Below, one piece after another: positions 1 to 10,705 of a stretch of 64,000 nt of DNA (its first letter is position 1; each line of letters opens with the position of its first letter). The position numbers were made by a program, and so were the translations under genes. The stretch is from positions 62,001-126,000 of the forward strand of contig MU119222.1 of NCBI GenBank assembly GCA_014904845.1. Reading direction: 5' to 3'. Under the pieces are notes generated by a model. The model did not search any database. It was not told where the DNA came from and saw only the letters and a program-made list of their open reading frames with translations. Source of the stretch: Acephala macrosclerotiorum (lineage: Eukaryota > Ascomycota > Leotiomycetes > Helotiales > Mollisiaceae).

Positions 1-1
1 G

Positions 2-151
2 ACGAAGAGATTGACGTTGGAGCAATTGAGTGGTGAGGATCCGGTTGGTCATGGGGTGGTGGAGCCGATAGCTACGGGGAAAGAGAGTCCTAATGGGACG
101 GACCATGGGGCGGGGGAGGAGAGTAAGGAGGTTCCTGTTAACCCTGTTTGA
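2..151 (+). CDS. C-terminal end of a probable MFS (sugar-type) transporter, 5' cut by window
   Basis: An open frame enters from the window edge in frame 2 and stops at TGA 149-151, leaving the last 49 residues. The stretch TKRLTLEQLSGED resembles the cytoplasmic tail after the last helix of sugar-porter MFS proteins (typically ETKGLTLEE). It is followed by an acidic, Gly/Glu-rich tail with no further hydrophobic segment, which fits a cytosolic C-terminus. The rest of the gene lies outside the window, so the family call rests on one short motif and could be wrong. Confidence 0.4.
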   Translation, partial: TKRLTLEQLSGEDPVGHGVVEPIATGKESPNGTDHGAGEESKEVPVNPV

Positions 152-563
152 ATTGGTGCATACACTGCGTAATTGGATAATATGTTGAGGAGGTGGGCAG
201 GTGATGAGGGGTGGGAAGTAGATGAACGAGATGAGATATATTTTCTTGTGTTGGTAGTAGCATGATTACAGATACCTTTTTGTATGCTTGTATTTTTAAG
301 TTTTCTTGAGAATGATTTATATCTTAATGATGGGTCTTACCTCTGGTCTGATTTGTTTGTTTTTGATGTTTTGGGGGGTCATGTCATGGCTCAAGACTGT
401 TTCTGTTGTCCTTACTTCAATGATCATAGTTGATATTTGTCTTGGATATTTTCTTAATTCACACGCTTCTCGCAGTCAGAGAAAGCAAACTAGTAATACA
501 TAGTTTTTCAAAGCTTTCCCTCATTTCATACCAACACCTTTCCAACCCCTCAGCTCAAGCGAC
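152..563. other. Intergenic, convergent 3' ends
   Basis: AT-rich spacer between two convergent genes. A 65-codon frame at 306-503 encodes hydrophobic residues but shows no start context, splice sites or recognisable family. I see no gene here. Confidence 0.5.
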
Positions 564-861
564 TCATAGCTTCTCCCTGAAAGGCTGAGCGAATTTGGCG
601 ACTGCCTGAACAGCTTTCATTATGCGTTCAGCTTCCAGCGTAGTCTTGCCATGAACCAAGAAATCTCCAACATTATCTGAGTCATAGATATAACGGTCAA
701 GAATACCAGAGTCTTGAGTTCGCTGGATTTGACTGCTGTGAAATGTTAGCAGTGTGATCATTGGGATGAGAGGCATGCAATGGGAATACTTACTCTCTGG
801 CTGCATCGAAGCTGTCGCTAAGAGCGAAAAGTGGTTGTTGGTTTTGGTTTTGATCTGACAT
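564..861 (-). CDS. Small hypothetical protein, two exons
   Basis: The model has exon 1 at 794-861 and exon 2 at 564-735, joined across a 58-bp intron (736-793) with a GTAAGT donor and a CACAG acceptor. The lengths sum to 240 nt, giving 79 residues. The protein starts MSDQNQNQQPLFALSDSFD. It has a Gln/Asn-rich N-terminus, then a charged helical C-terminal half (TTLEAERIMKAVQAVAKFA), with no signal peptide or membrane segment. A CAGCAG acceptor allows a one-residue alternative. No family is recognised. The clean splice sites and frame continuity make a real gene likely. Confidence 0.6.
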
Positions 862-1752
862 GTTTATTGGGAGAAGGATGGTATCTGGAAATGTGTGAGT
901 GCCAGAAGTAAAAGTCATAAGAGACGTGAGAAGAGCTACACTGACATAGAAAGGGAGAAAAGCCGTTTGTTTCTATCTGATGATACAGACCACCAGGCCA
1001 ATGAAGGCTTCAAGGTCGGGTATCTGTATAGAGTGTTTTGTAGACTGAAAATCCAATTCTAGATTGATTAATTAATAGATATAATAATGTTGAATGCGAG
1101 GAAGGCCGTTTCACGATGGCCAGTGTATGGTACTCTTAGATACCCAGCGATAGAGGGCCCATCTTGGTTTTTTATATATTCTAACTCATCCGTTCGAAAT
1201 CGAAAATATACAGGACACACTGTCTCTTGAGCGAAATTCCCCTGTACAAAAGAATGCACCATGGTGCATTCGATTGATTTCGGCTTCAAACCCAGATCTT
1301 GGGTTTCTATCACGTGTAGGACAACTCGTTCACGAATCAATGAACATAGTGAGTTTTGCACCGCGGTGCGAAACTTTGTTGTTGCACTTCAGCCACACGA
1401 GAATACCCAGCCTCGGGCCTAAGCTTGTCGACGACCCCGCGTCAACTGTACACCGTAAGGCAATCGCCGCTCATGCCATCTCCAATCCAGCACGTTGAAC
1501 ATCAGGATGGTCATAACTTCGTATCTTTCTGCGAAGATCGTTTACCTTGATAGCTATTCCTCGTTCATCTGCTGCAAGCGAGACGTGGATTCTAAGTGCA
1601 GGCACCGCCTTTGAACAAGGCTGTACATTCGACTGTTGAAATCGTACCATTACAGGACTGCTAGTCGAATCAGTGAGTGTCTCATGTTACTGAAATTCAA
1701 CTCCGGTGGTAATCAGGCATTTGAGAACCCATTTGCTAATTCATTTTCTATA
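862..1752. other. Intergenic, no supported gene
   Basis: Upstream region of the small hypothetical gene. Short overlapping frames on both strands (1068-1550) show no coding character. A GTGAGT donor at about 1673 and a CTATAG acceptor ending near 1752 could be the intron in front of the plus-strand frame that follows. Confidence 0.4.
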
Positions 1753-1858
1753 GCTCATCAAAGCCTCAACGAAAGACGCCATCGATCTCGAGACCCACCA
1801 CGTTCGTGTGCTCCAAGACCAATCGACTGCAGACTCAAACTATTTTCACTTGTCCACA

Positions 1859-2650
1859 ATGAGATATTTGGTGTCGAATAAGAAGAAGTCGAATAGAGTT
1901 CGGAGGAATGCTAAGAAGAATAGACCTGAATTAATTGGAGGAGGATATAAACTTTTACCGGCGAGGCTACCATACGCGAAGAGAAATGGCAGTCAGGTCT
2001 ATACCGCAGGAGAGGCTACCATATATGTATGGGGTTACCGTTTGGTTAGGGCTCCGCATGGCAGGAGAATCCACTATCGTATCCCACTTCGGCACCCTGT
2101 CATCAATGACTCCACACCATGCGTGTTGGAGGATCTCAACTCAACTCCCGACGATACATCACACTTTGCGAAGGTGGACTCGCCCCTCTCTTACTCGAGT
2201 ACAGGGCCTCAATCAATGCTGGCATCATTGACTCATGGAGAGTCCAAGTCGACAGAGGTTCCAAATGCGACAAGAGCACAGCAGGATATCTTGCCGGTCT
2301 CTCCTGGCCCCGTAGGAGAAGTTCCACAAGGCTTGACCGAGATAGGAAAACAACAGCTCGTCGATCGCCTGATGCAAGAGTTCTGGAACATTTTCAACGG
2401 AAAGTCCACTACTCATGGATATCATACCTCGGATCATTCATCAGGAGTATCACCGCAAGGTCTCGATACCTTTTCCCAGTCAAGTACGAGCATGCCATCG
2501 ACGACAAGTCAAATATGTGGACAAAAGAGAGTGTTCATGAAGACCCTCTCGGCTTGCGTTAGGGCGCGGAGGAATGCGACGATAGACTTTCGTGTAGCAG
2601 GGTCGGCAAGTTTTTCTTCCGTGCTGTGGAGGTTGAATATCTCTCGATAG
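1859..2650 (+). CDS. Doubtful hypothetical protein, possible C-terminal gene fragment
   Basis: An open frame of about 264 residues runs from ATG 1859 to the stop at 2648-2650. It is also open upstream to a possible acceptor near 1752, so the true 5' end may be an earlier exon. The product is basic at the N-terminus, Ser/Thr/Pro-rich in the middle, and contains QQLVDRLMQEFWNIFNG. I associate that helix-like segment loosely with fungal hypothetical proteins. Its last 140 bases lie antisense to a well-supported exon of the NMT1-like pseudogene, and the opposite strand is also rich in open frames. That weakens the case. It may be a fragment or chance. Confidence 0.3.
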   Translation: MRYLVSNKKKSNRVRRNAKKNRPELIGGGYKLLPARLPYAKRNGSQVYTAGEATIYVWGYRLVRAPHGRRIHYRIPLRHPVINDSTPCVLEDLNSTPDDTSHFAKVDSPLSYSSTGPQSMLASLTHGESKSTEVPNATRAQQDILPVSPGPVGEVPQGLTEIGKQQLVDRLMQEFWNIFNGKSTTHGYHTSDHSSGVSPQGLDTFSQSSTSMPSTTSQICGQKRVFMKTLSACVRARRNATIDFRVAGSASFSSVLWRLNISR

Positions 2651-3454
2651 ACGGAACGATCTTGGAGGACGATGGCGTCAGAGCCGAATGCCTAGTTTCG
2701 AGAACTGAGTTAGCCTCGCTGGAGACATGACAATGGACATTGGAGGTCGTGGGATACGTACCTGAATAGCTAACTCGATTAATGATTCCCACATTCCAAC
2801 TACAAAGCATGTTAATACTGGCGGCTCATCAAAGACAAAGTTCGTGACGAGAGAAAGCGAATCTCGAGAGCCGAAGGTCGAGATTTTTTAGGCAATACCG
2901 AAAAGTCCACGCCCAGATGGTGAACAGGAGAGAACAAGACAAACATACCAGCATCGACACTTCCATGCTCAACCATGTACGGAGACGTCCCCGCACTGCA
3001 AGGAGCAGCCTCACTGATTCCCCGAGACAATCGTATAATCGCTCTCCTTCAACCCCGCGCTCGCCAAGTACTTGTCCACGAAATATGCCGCGCTCGTTCC
3101 CGAGAAAGTGGCAATCTTCTTCCCCTTCAAGTCTTTCACACTACTCACGGTCTTCTTATTTGCAACGATTCGATAGTATACTTCTGCTACCGTATAGATG
3201 ATGCGCAAGTTCTTGTGAGAGGAGAACTGTCGAAGAGGTTGAGTTTCAGCATTCGCTGTGAGGTCGATGCTGGTGTCTGTGACGATGGTCGCTGCGCCTC
3301 CATTGACGAATGATACGGTCGAGCCATTGAAGTAGTCTTGACTGGCAATGAGTTCAGGGGTGTACTCAATGACCTGTAAGTTTCCGGCGATTCGGAGGGC
3401 TGAGTTGTATGGTAAGAGGAGTGCAAGGCCAATTGTGAAGTATATTTGGGCCAT
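2509..3454 (-). pseudogene. NMT1/THI5-like (ABC-type) substrate-binding protein, frameshifted and truncated
   Basis: The first exon begins at ATG 3454 with a hydrophobic leader and a periplasmic-binding-like fold. Recognisable blocks are LRIAGNLQVIEYTPEL, ETQPLRQFSSHKNLRIIYT and DLKGKKIATFSGTSAAYF. After YTIVSGNQ the frame meets TGA at about 3011, while the homologous continuation (APCSAGTSPYMVEHGSVDA) lies in another frame. Further exons follow at 2762-2799 (GMWESLIELAIQ) and 2509-2691 (DAIVLQDRSVYREIFNLH), with good GTATG and GTACGT donors. The last exon ends early after AERVFMN, so roughly 80 C-terminal residues of the family are missing. Family members bind a small ligand such as a pyrimidine, thiamine-precursor or sulfonate-type molecule; the ligand here is unknown. 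Confidence 0.75.
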
Positions 3455-4513
3455 TTTACAGCACTTGAGTTCCGGTCATACATTGTCTTGAACGAAATAC
3501 TGATCCTAGAGCGAGGAAATATGAGATAGCCGGGTGTACTGAAGTAGAAGTCCTCTGCCTTTTCCTTCGTTTTCAAAAACGAGCGCTCCACCAAATAATG
3601 CCATAGCACTCTAGCATCGAGCTTTGACGCCCCCAAATTACAAGGTCTTCTACCTTAGTGGAAAGGGCTGGCTAGCATTTATGGATATTCTGAGGCCTCT
3701 GCTAGAAGCTGGCGCAGATCTAAACACGTATTATAGCTATGATAGTTATGATACTTTCCCAGCCTAGATCGACGGAGAAGTTATTCGCTTCCAGTCGGAC
3801 CACAGGGAAAGAGTGGAGGACGCCCGGGATGCTGGTGATTGTGAAGGAATAAGATACATGTATGGTGAAGGCATGACTGGTCCGAATTTTTACCTCAAAT
3901 GCAAATAGGTTATAGATCACTTTCGAAACGGTGACCCCAACGCGAGACGCGTAGCCTTTTTGAAAGCCTGCGGACGCACTCCAGAACTTCAAGAGGAACA
4001 CTAGAGATGGAACGGCGTAAGGAAGTATGTTTGTTGCACTCTCCTTCAAACACAAACCATGCTCTCGAATTGTGAACTCGAATCTAGCGGTCTCGTGTAA
4101 GGCACTTGCCGCTTCTTGGTGAAAGCCCAAGACTGAGAGACCTACAAGTGACGGAACGCGCAGAAGATTATCGACAATATTAACATCTCGTTCAAGCAGC
4201 GGAAGATAATTTGAAAACAACATTTCGCTATCAAGATCTGTGCCACAACTGCATTCGTACTAATAATCCCGACGTTCTTCCCGGCACTTGCTGAAACACA
4301 AGGACACTTCAAGCAAGCTCCGAGACAAAAAGACAAAACGACCGCGTAAACCGTAAAGAAAGAGCTCCACCTCTCGCTTACTCCTTCACCTCGGTTGGAT
4401 TCTTGTCGACGCAGAAAACAATTCTTAGATTTTCAGCCAGATAGAGTATCAAACCTCTCATCTAGATAGAGAAATGAAATCTTACCACTCTCCACCACCA
4501 ACCCCTTCCCCAA
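3455..4513. other. No confident gene; possible ankyrin remnant
   Basis: On the plus strand at 3681-3773 a frame reads MDILRPLLEAGADLNTYY, which looks like one ankyrin repeat, then stops. In the same frame further coding-like stretches are broken by stops up to about 4005, so this may be a decayed ankyrin-type gene. The minus strand has a 167-codon frame (3720-4223) without recognisable motifs or splice signals. Neither is firm enough to call. Confidence 0.3.
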
Positions 4514-7011
4514 CTACCTCCGAATATCAACCCTATACTCCTCGACCCTCTCGACCCTCCTAACCTCATCACTCATCCTCCTCACACAAAGCATCTCACA
4601 AAAATGTCCCCACTCACCCCTCGTTCCCTCCGCAACCGCCTTCTGCATATCAACCCCATATCTATTCCTATACTCTCTCTTCACCAATTCCATATGTGGG
4701 CGGTCCCAATGGTAGCGGACTAGACGGGAGATGAGTAGTTCGGTACGGATGGAGTCGGATTTGGAGAGGGAGAGGGCGTGGTGGACTAGGAGGGCGTCGC
4801 GGACTGGTTTGTTGATTACGCCGTTGAGGATGTGAGCTAGCATCTCTCCCTGAATATATCGGTCAGCTCAAATCCAAACAAATGATGAAAGCAGAGGGAG
4901 TAGGGAATAGGGAAAAGGGAGGAAAGGGAACATACAACAAGATTCCCACTCTTCCTCAACATCTCCCTCGCAAAATTCGCGCGATACGTAACCTCATACA
5001 ACCTCAACACCTCCCTAAGATGCGCATCTGACCTCACAACCACAATATTAATCATCGCCGTCTCACCCCCCTTCTCGCTCCTCACAGCCTTATACAAATC
5101 ATGCACATCATCCTCGACCTGAATCCTATCCACCGGATACCCAGGCCTTTCTTCCATCTTCCTCTCATCCAGGACTAGCAAAACTGCTTTCTTGAATTTA
5201 TCCTCTTTGAGTTCGGTCTTCATGCACTTGGTCAAGCTGTCGCTGTATTTCTTGTCAGAGAACCCATCTTTGATCTGTCGGATCTCGGAATTGGTGCGGC
5301 CCATAAGGGATTCAATCAACAACTCCCGTCTGCTCTTCTCGCCTTGGTACCAGAAGTTCGCCCAGTAGGCTTCACTTTCCCACTTCCCCAAAGCGCATGC
5401 ATAACAAGCTTTCATCAAATTAGGATCTTCCTCTTTAAGACGCAACTTGATATGTTTCGCGATGTTGACACCTTTCTTCTCGCTGCCAGTCTTGACGATA
5501 CGTTTATACTCGACGCGAAGATCGAGAACTTGTTCATGGGTCAAGCCGGGCAGGATCTCAATGAGGGGTTGGGTGTCTGGAGCTCGCTTTTCGCCTTTCA
5601 GGGCTTTGGCTAGGATGGTGGCTTCGTCGACTGGGTCGTGGAAGCGTGCTGTGCGCTTCTTTTTGCCGGGGTAGTGGTCGTCCTCTGAAGAGCTAGGGGA
5701 GAGGGGCTCGACGAAGTTGATGTCCGTGTGTGAATGAGATGGGATCATGAGTGGTGAAGGCATGGGGGAGATGGATTGGTAGGTTCCGTGGTATGCTTCG
5801 AGGAGAGGACTTCCTGGGGCGGTTGCAAGACTCAATGCTGCGCCGCCGTGGTGTCCTGTATTGACTGATAGGGAATGCATTCTTGGTGCTAGACCTGGAC
5901 CTGGAGAAGGGTCACGACGTCTTGATCCAGGTTCGACTGTTAGAACCTGAGTCTTCGACTTGCGACTATCCTCTTCGTACCTAGAAGCCTCAACCTTGGA
6001 CTTAGAGGAACGATCGTCGTAGCGCGAATAGCTATCATGCCTGGGCTCTGGTGGTCTTGAATCATAACCCCCCGAAGCACTGTAAGTCGTTTCTTGCACC
6101 TTTGAGTACGTAATCTGCTCTGTCGGTTTCGCGTATTCCCACTTCGGTGCCTCAGCATATTTGGATCCAGGAGGCTCGCCATATCCTCTTCCAGCACCCG
6201 GCTCAGGATATCCCGCCGGAGGCTGGCCGTATCCACCTGGAACATGATACTGACTCGGAGAAGGCGGCTGAACATACTGCGGCTGCCCATGATTGACATT
6301 GATCCCCGCAGAAATGCTATGATGCGGCGTATGCGCACTGAAGCTCGCCCCCCTCCCATGCCCCTCCTCATATCGTCGCGGATCCCTCTCATCCTCTCTG
6401 GAATCATACTTGTATTGATCCACTTCCTGGTATTTCCTTCCCGGCGGGTCTCTCGGTGGACTCTCCCCGTACGCCAAATCATCTTTCGTCGAGAATTTCT
6501 TCTTGCTCTCGTAGCTGTATTCCTTCTCGCGTCCGCCTCTCTCACTCTCATATCGCACCTTGACATCCTCTTCAAAGCCGCCAGGCATCGCATATCCCCT
6601 CGTCGCAGACGGTGGAGGCGGACTATCATCACGATCTCGATATTGATGCAAACTCCCATAACTGCCCCTTGGATCCGCGTTCACCAACCTAGGGTCGCTA
6701 CCCCTCGGGTCCCTAGTATCCCTATCCCCACCAACCAAACTCCTTTCACTCCCTCTAGGATCCCCTCTCGGCTCAGCCGTCACAACCTTAACTTCCTCCC
6801 TCCTTCTCGTATCCTCGTATTCATATCCTCCTCTATCTCGATCATCATAGCGACTGCTAGACGGTGGACTCGGGGCCCTCGTTCTCTCGCGCGTCGTCGT
6901 CTTCTCCTCATACTCATCTATCTCAACTCTCGATCGTGAACGTTCGCGTCGTCCGCCACCAGGAGATTTAGAGCGTCCTCTTCGACGGTCATCGTTTGGA
7001 TTGAGCGACAT
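4514..7011 (-). CDS. Annexin with long disordered N-terminal region
   Basis: Exon 1 is 4936-7011 and exon 2 is 4514-4849, with one 86-bp intron (GTATGT donor, TTCAG acceptor), giving 803 residues. The start MSLNPNDDRRRGRSKS at 7011 is preferred over the upstream open frame because it opens the RS/RG-rich tail and follows a pyrimidine-rich leader. Residues 1 to about 475 are low complexity, rich in Arg, Asp, Tyr, Pro and Gly. From about 480 to the end are annexin-type repeats (GLTHEQVLDLRVEYKR, NLMKACYACALGKWESE, EIRQIKDGF). The calcium-site GXGT-type loops look degenerate. Annexins bind acidic phospholipids, usually with calcium, in membrane traffic. This large form resembles the fungal annexin C4-like group. 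Confidence 0.88.
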
Positions 7012-7782
7012 CTTCCTTTTCGTCCCTTTCCCAATTGATTCCTTGTACTTTAAATATAAATCGACAATGTGCAACCACAAAGTCGCACAACTTCTCACGA
7101 CACAAAAGAAGTGCAAGTCAACACGAACTGCGAAAGAGAAAGAGAGAGAAATAGAACAGAAAGAGGAACTCAGCTGAGCGGCCCTTAGCGTCCAGCGGGG
7201 CAGGAAGTCAGCGCGCGCCGGTGGTCGGTGGTCCCCCCCTCTGCAGCAGCTCTGCATATTGCATGATCGCACCCATGTTCCCTCCAAAACAGCTGAACGC
7301 GCCACCAAAGGAATTGGGGGCCATTTGTATGCGACCAGGAGCTCTCATCCTATGATATCCCTCGACTCGTACGATCTGCCTTGGAGCTGCTATTCAGGGA
7401 GAAACGGCGGGAGGGGTGACAGGCCGTCATTTCGTGTTGTGTTGATCAGAGAGGCTGGTGAAGAATGAACTTGGCGGGGTCGAAGGTCGATGCCGAGACA
7501 ACAAATTTCCAGGGTGTTTCAGCCTTGCCGCTTGGCGCATCCTGAACTGAATCCCGCACCACCGAGGTTGTCGTACCAAAACCAAATGAAAGCACAGCAA
7601 ATATATACTCGTACACCTCACAATCAAGTTCAAGAGCGATCACAGCATAAAATGGACTCCTTCCATGAACTATTTTCCTTCGCGAGACTGTTGTCTTCAT
7701 CCTAGCGAAGCAATTACTATGCAACCTTCAATCAGCGACTTGCAGAAAACCACCCAGCATCCCGTGAATATGCTGCTTCCCT
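7012..7782. other. Annexin promoter and 3' region of the glyoxal oxidase gene
   Basis: The 5' flank of the annexin gene holds a polypurine/polypyrimidine tract just upstream of its start. The rest is the tail side of the downstream minus-strand gene. Short frames here (for example 7446-7724) have no motif. No independent gene is seen. Confidence 0.5.
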
Positions 7783-10705
7783 TTATGCAACCTGAACGAA
7801 CTGTCCGATTCCTGGCACACCATCAACGACAACATAAACCACGTATGGTCCTGGCGGAGCCACGTTGTTATTTGGTGGGCTGATCACAGTCAGAGTCTGG
7901 GCTGTAACACCTGCTACCCATCCTGTGAAGTCCAGTTCAAGCATGCGATGACCCATATGGACGGAATGAGTAACGAAACCACCATGGTATAGGACCACCG
8001 TGCAGCCTTGTGCGTTTGGATGTACGTTGAATGAGACAGCAAACTGGCTACTGTTGGGTTGAATCGTCTTGTCTGAGATGGCAATATTGATTGGACGCTG
8101 ATTAGCAAGCTCACCCTGCAGGTAGGGAGGAATGTATCGCTCAACTCGGAATTCGGTGACGTACGGATCTTGAGCATCTGTCTGCTCCTTGGGCATCTCA
8201 ACAGGATTAGACCCAGCAACCATGACTGTTCCGTCGAGAAGGAGCAAGGCCACCGAATGGTAGAGACGAGGAATACTCGAGCTGGCAAGTGTCATGAATC
8301 TTTGGCCGAGAGGTTTGGTAGGGTTGTACAGAAGAGCCTCCAAAGTAGGACTGCCCATCAATCCGAAACCTTGGGCTCCACGATTGCCTCCGTTCAGCCA
8401 AAGGACAGTACCGTCTGGAAGCAGCGTTCCCTCGACCATTCCACGTCCCTCGGGCATTGAGTCCATCTCCCAAGCAGCATTGGTATTGAGGGGTTGAATG
8501 CGGCCACAGCTGGGATCAGTAGGGCTGGTAATGTCCTGATATGCACCTCCACCACAGATAACAATGTCAGGAGCCCAGTTGTTCTTGCTGGAAAGTGGCA
8601 ACAGGACACTCCCACCAGTATTGGGGTAGGTTCGATAATCGCCTGGCAGGTCTGGGAGCTCCTTAACGATGGTGTTATAGCCAACGTTGAAGACCTGAGA
8701 AGCCTTGGATACGAAAACGAAGAGAGTACCATCGTTAAGAAGGTGGACGAACGGGTACATGTAATACGGCTGGTTCTTTTCTAGGATGCTCATGGGAATG
8801 TTGTTTCCTCGAGTGATGGCACTGGGGCTGAGGATCTCATAGGTGGGGTTGTTGTTGGCCAAAACGGTTGGGTTGAGGCCATTCAAACTTCCAGAAGCAA
8901 CAAACACGGTACCGTCGGGCATGGTCTGCGCAGTTGCATACCAACGAGCGCTTGCAAGCTTGTTTCCTGGTTCATTCCAACTTTGTCCATTGAGACTAGC
9001 GTCTGTCGAAGATCTGCCGAGATATCGAATGGCAGTAAACCCATCACCGATGTTGGGATCAAGCCATGTCAATGGAGCATTTCCACCAACCGAAATGACA
9101 CGTCCATCGGCTAGGAAAGTTCCTCCCGAGCAGAAGGCATTCGTCGAGTAGGCCAGTGGCACTACGTTGTTCGTGGCTGGGTCGTATTCAGAGGACATGG
9201 CGTAGTATCCATCAGCAGTCTTCAGTTGGGTATAGTTCTCAAGTTTGTCGAGAAAGAAGACGCGGCCATTTGGCATCAGACCGGCGTGCATAGCAGGAAC
9301 CCCGGATTGGCCGATAACAACGAAACGCCCTCCGTTCGGTGCGAGTGGCGCAGGGCTTGGTCCAGGAGCTGCAATGGCTGGAGCATTGAGGCAATTGCCG
9401 GATTGACATCCAGCACCGCAATGTGCCGCCGTGTTCCCGCTGATCAAAGTCAGTATTAGGAATGTATCGAGAGCAAAGTGCTTACCAGAAGCCATACATG
9501 GAGCAGCAATTGCCGTTTGGCCAATTTCCGCAAACGGTGTTGCCATTTCCAGCTCCGCATGTACCATCTGTTGTTACCGCAGCAGTGGCGGTCATTCCTG
9601 GAGGCATAGTAGCCGAAACGCTGCCGATAATGGGTTCTTGGCTCGTAGTCGTGCCTCCGTTACCTGGTTGACCATCAGTACATCCATTCTGACAACCATT
9701 GGCGACAAGGCAGTGAGTGGGCGTGGATCCGCAGAATCTATAAAGAGTCTATCGTCAGCAAAGCTCAAGACTTATCAACAGCATTTTCAACAACGTGCCC
9801 ATATTCTGAACAACAGCCACCATATGGTCCATTTGCAGCACAAGTCGCGCCTCCGAAGTCTTTGCCACATCTACCATCTAATCGAGGTGATGTTGGCGAG
9901 TTAGGAATTACTCCCCCAGTGCAGCCACTCTGGCAACCATTCGAAGGAAGGCAATGGCCTGTAGTATTTCCACAGAATCTTGAGGAATATGGTCAGATAT
10001 TGATATTAATAGAGATATTTGCAACAAACAGAACAAGACGAAAAAGAATTTATAACCTACCCATATAAAGAGCAGCAAACACCATATGGACCTGCTGGGT
10101 CACATTTTGCATCGCCGAAACCTGTTCCGCACCTACCATCTGTGCGAGGAGCTGTACCGGAGTTGGGGTCAGTACCTGTGCATCCAGAAATACAGCCAGC
10201 CCCGCAATGACTACTCAGAGGTTAATTTCTCGGCCCGATTAGGAGTTTCATTGAACCTACTCCGCAGTATTGCCACACCAGCCGTATTGCTTCGAGAGTG
10301 TCAACCTATGTCTTCCATCCGTTTCAATGTTTCACCTACCGAGCAACATCCCCCAGTATACACCTTGCTGTTCGGATCGCAGATCGTGTTGCCGTGGGCA
10401 GGACCACAAGTACCGTCGGTCGAGAACACTGGGCCATCTCTCGCGTCGAGCTCCGGGTCTGCTGGACGGAATGACATCGAGTACTTGATTTCCTGGACCG
10501 GTACACAGCTACATTGTGTTAGGTCCCGCCCGCCGAGATCGAGAATTGACAAGACTCACTCTCCACTCTCAGTACACCATTGTCCTCGAAGGCAGCCGTG
10601 GTACATCTGCGTGCTGGTCTGGTTGCACTGCAGCGGGACGTGAGTGAAGATGATATTGGCAGATGTGAAGGCCGTGAGGCCGAGGAGGAGAGTTGAAGTC
10701 TTCAT
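7783..10705 (-). CDS. Secreted glyoxal oxidase with four N-terminal chitin-binding (CBM18) domains
   Basis: Seven exons: 10560-10705, 10340-10508, 10261-10289, 10061-10210, 9799-9978, 9486-9737 and 7783-9439. They total 2583 nt, or 860 residues, in consistent phase. A signal peptide (MKTSTLLLGLTAFTSA) is followed by four hevein-type chitin-binding domains (DGTCG/DGRCG ... CCS.YG.CG ... C), each broken by an intron at a near-equivalent place. A Ser/Pro linker leads into a kelch-type AA5 copper-radical oxidase (about 345-860). Likely catalytic positions are Cys in NAFCSGG, Tyr in RWYATAQ, Tyr-His in LYHSVALL and His in HSVHMGHR. The family oxidises aldehydes such as glyoxal to acids and makes hydrogen peroxide. 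The domains suggest tethering to chitin, either its own wall or another organism's. One intron uses a GC donor. Confidence 0.9.

Noticed and set aside
306..503. 65-codon hydrophobic plus-strand frame
   Set aside because: Lies in a 3' spacer of low complexity, with no splice or start context and no family resemblance.
3187..3636. 149-codon minus-strand frame
   Set aside because: Overlaps the true NMT1-like frame on the same strand, which has clear family blocks; a shadow.
7012..7308. N-terminal extension of the annexin frame
   Set aside because: Cys/Trp/Ser-rich and unlike the rest of the protein. The ATG at 7011 gives the expected start of the RS/RG-rich tail.
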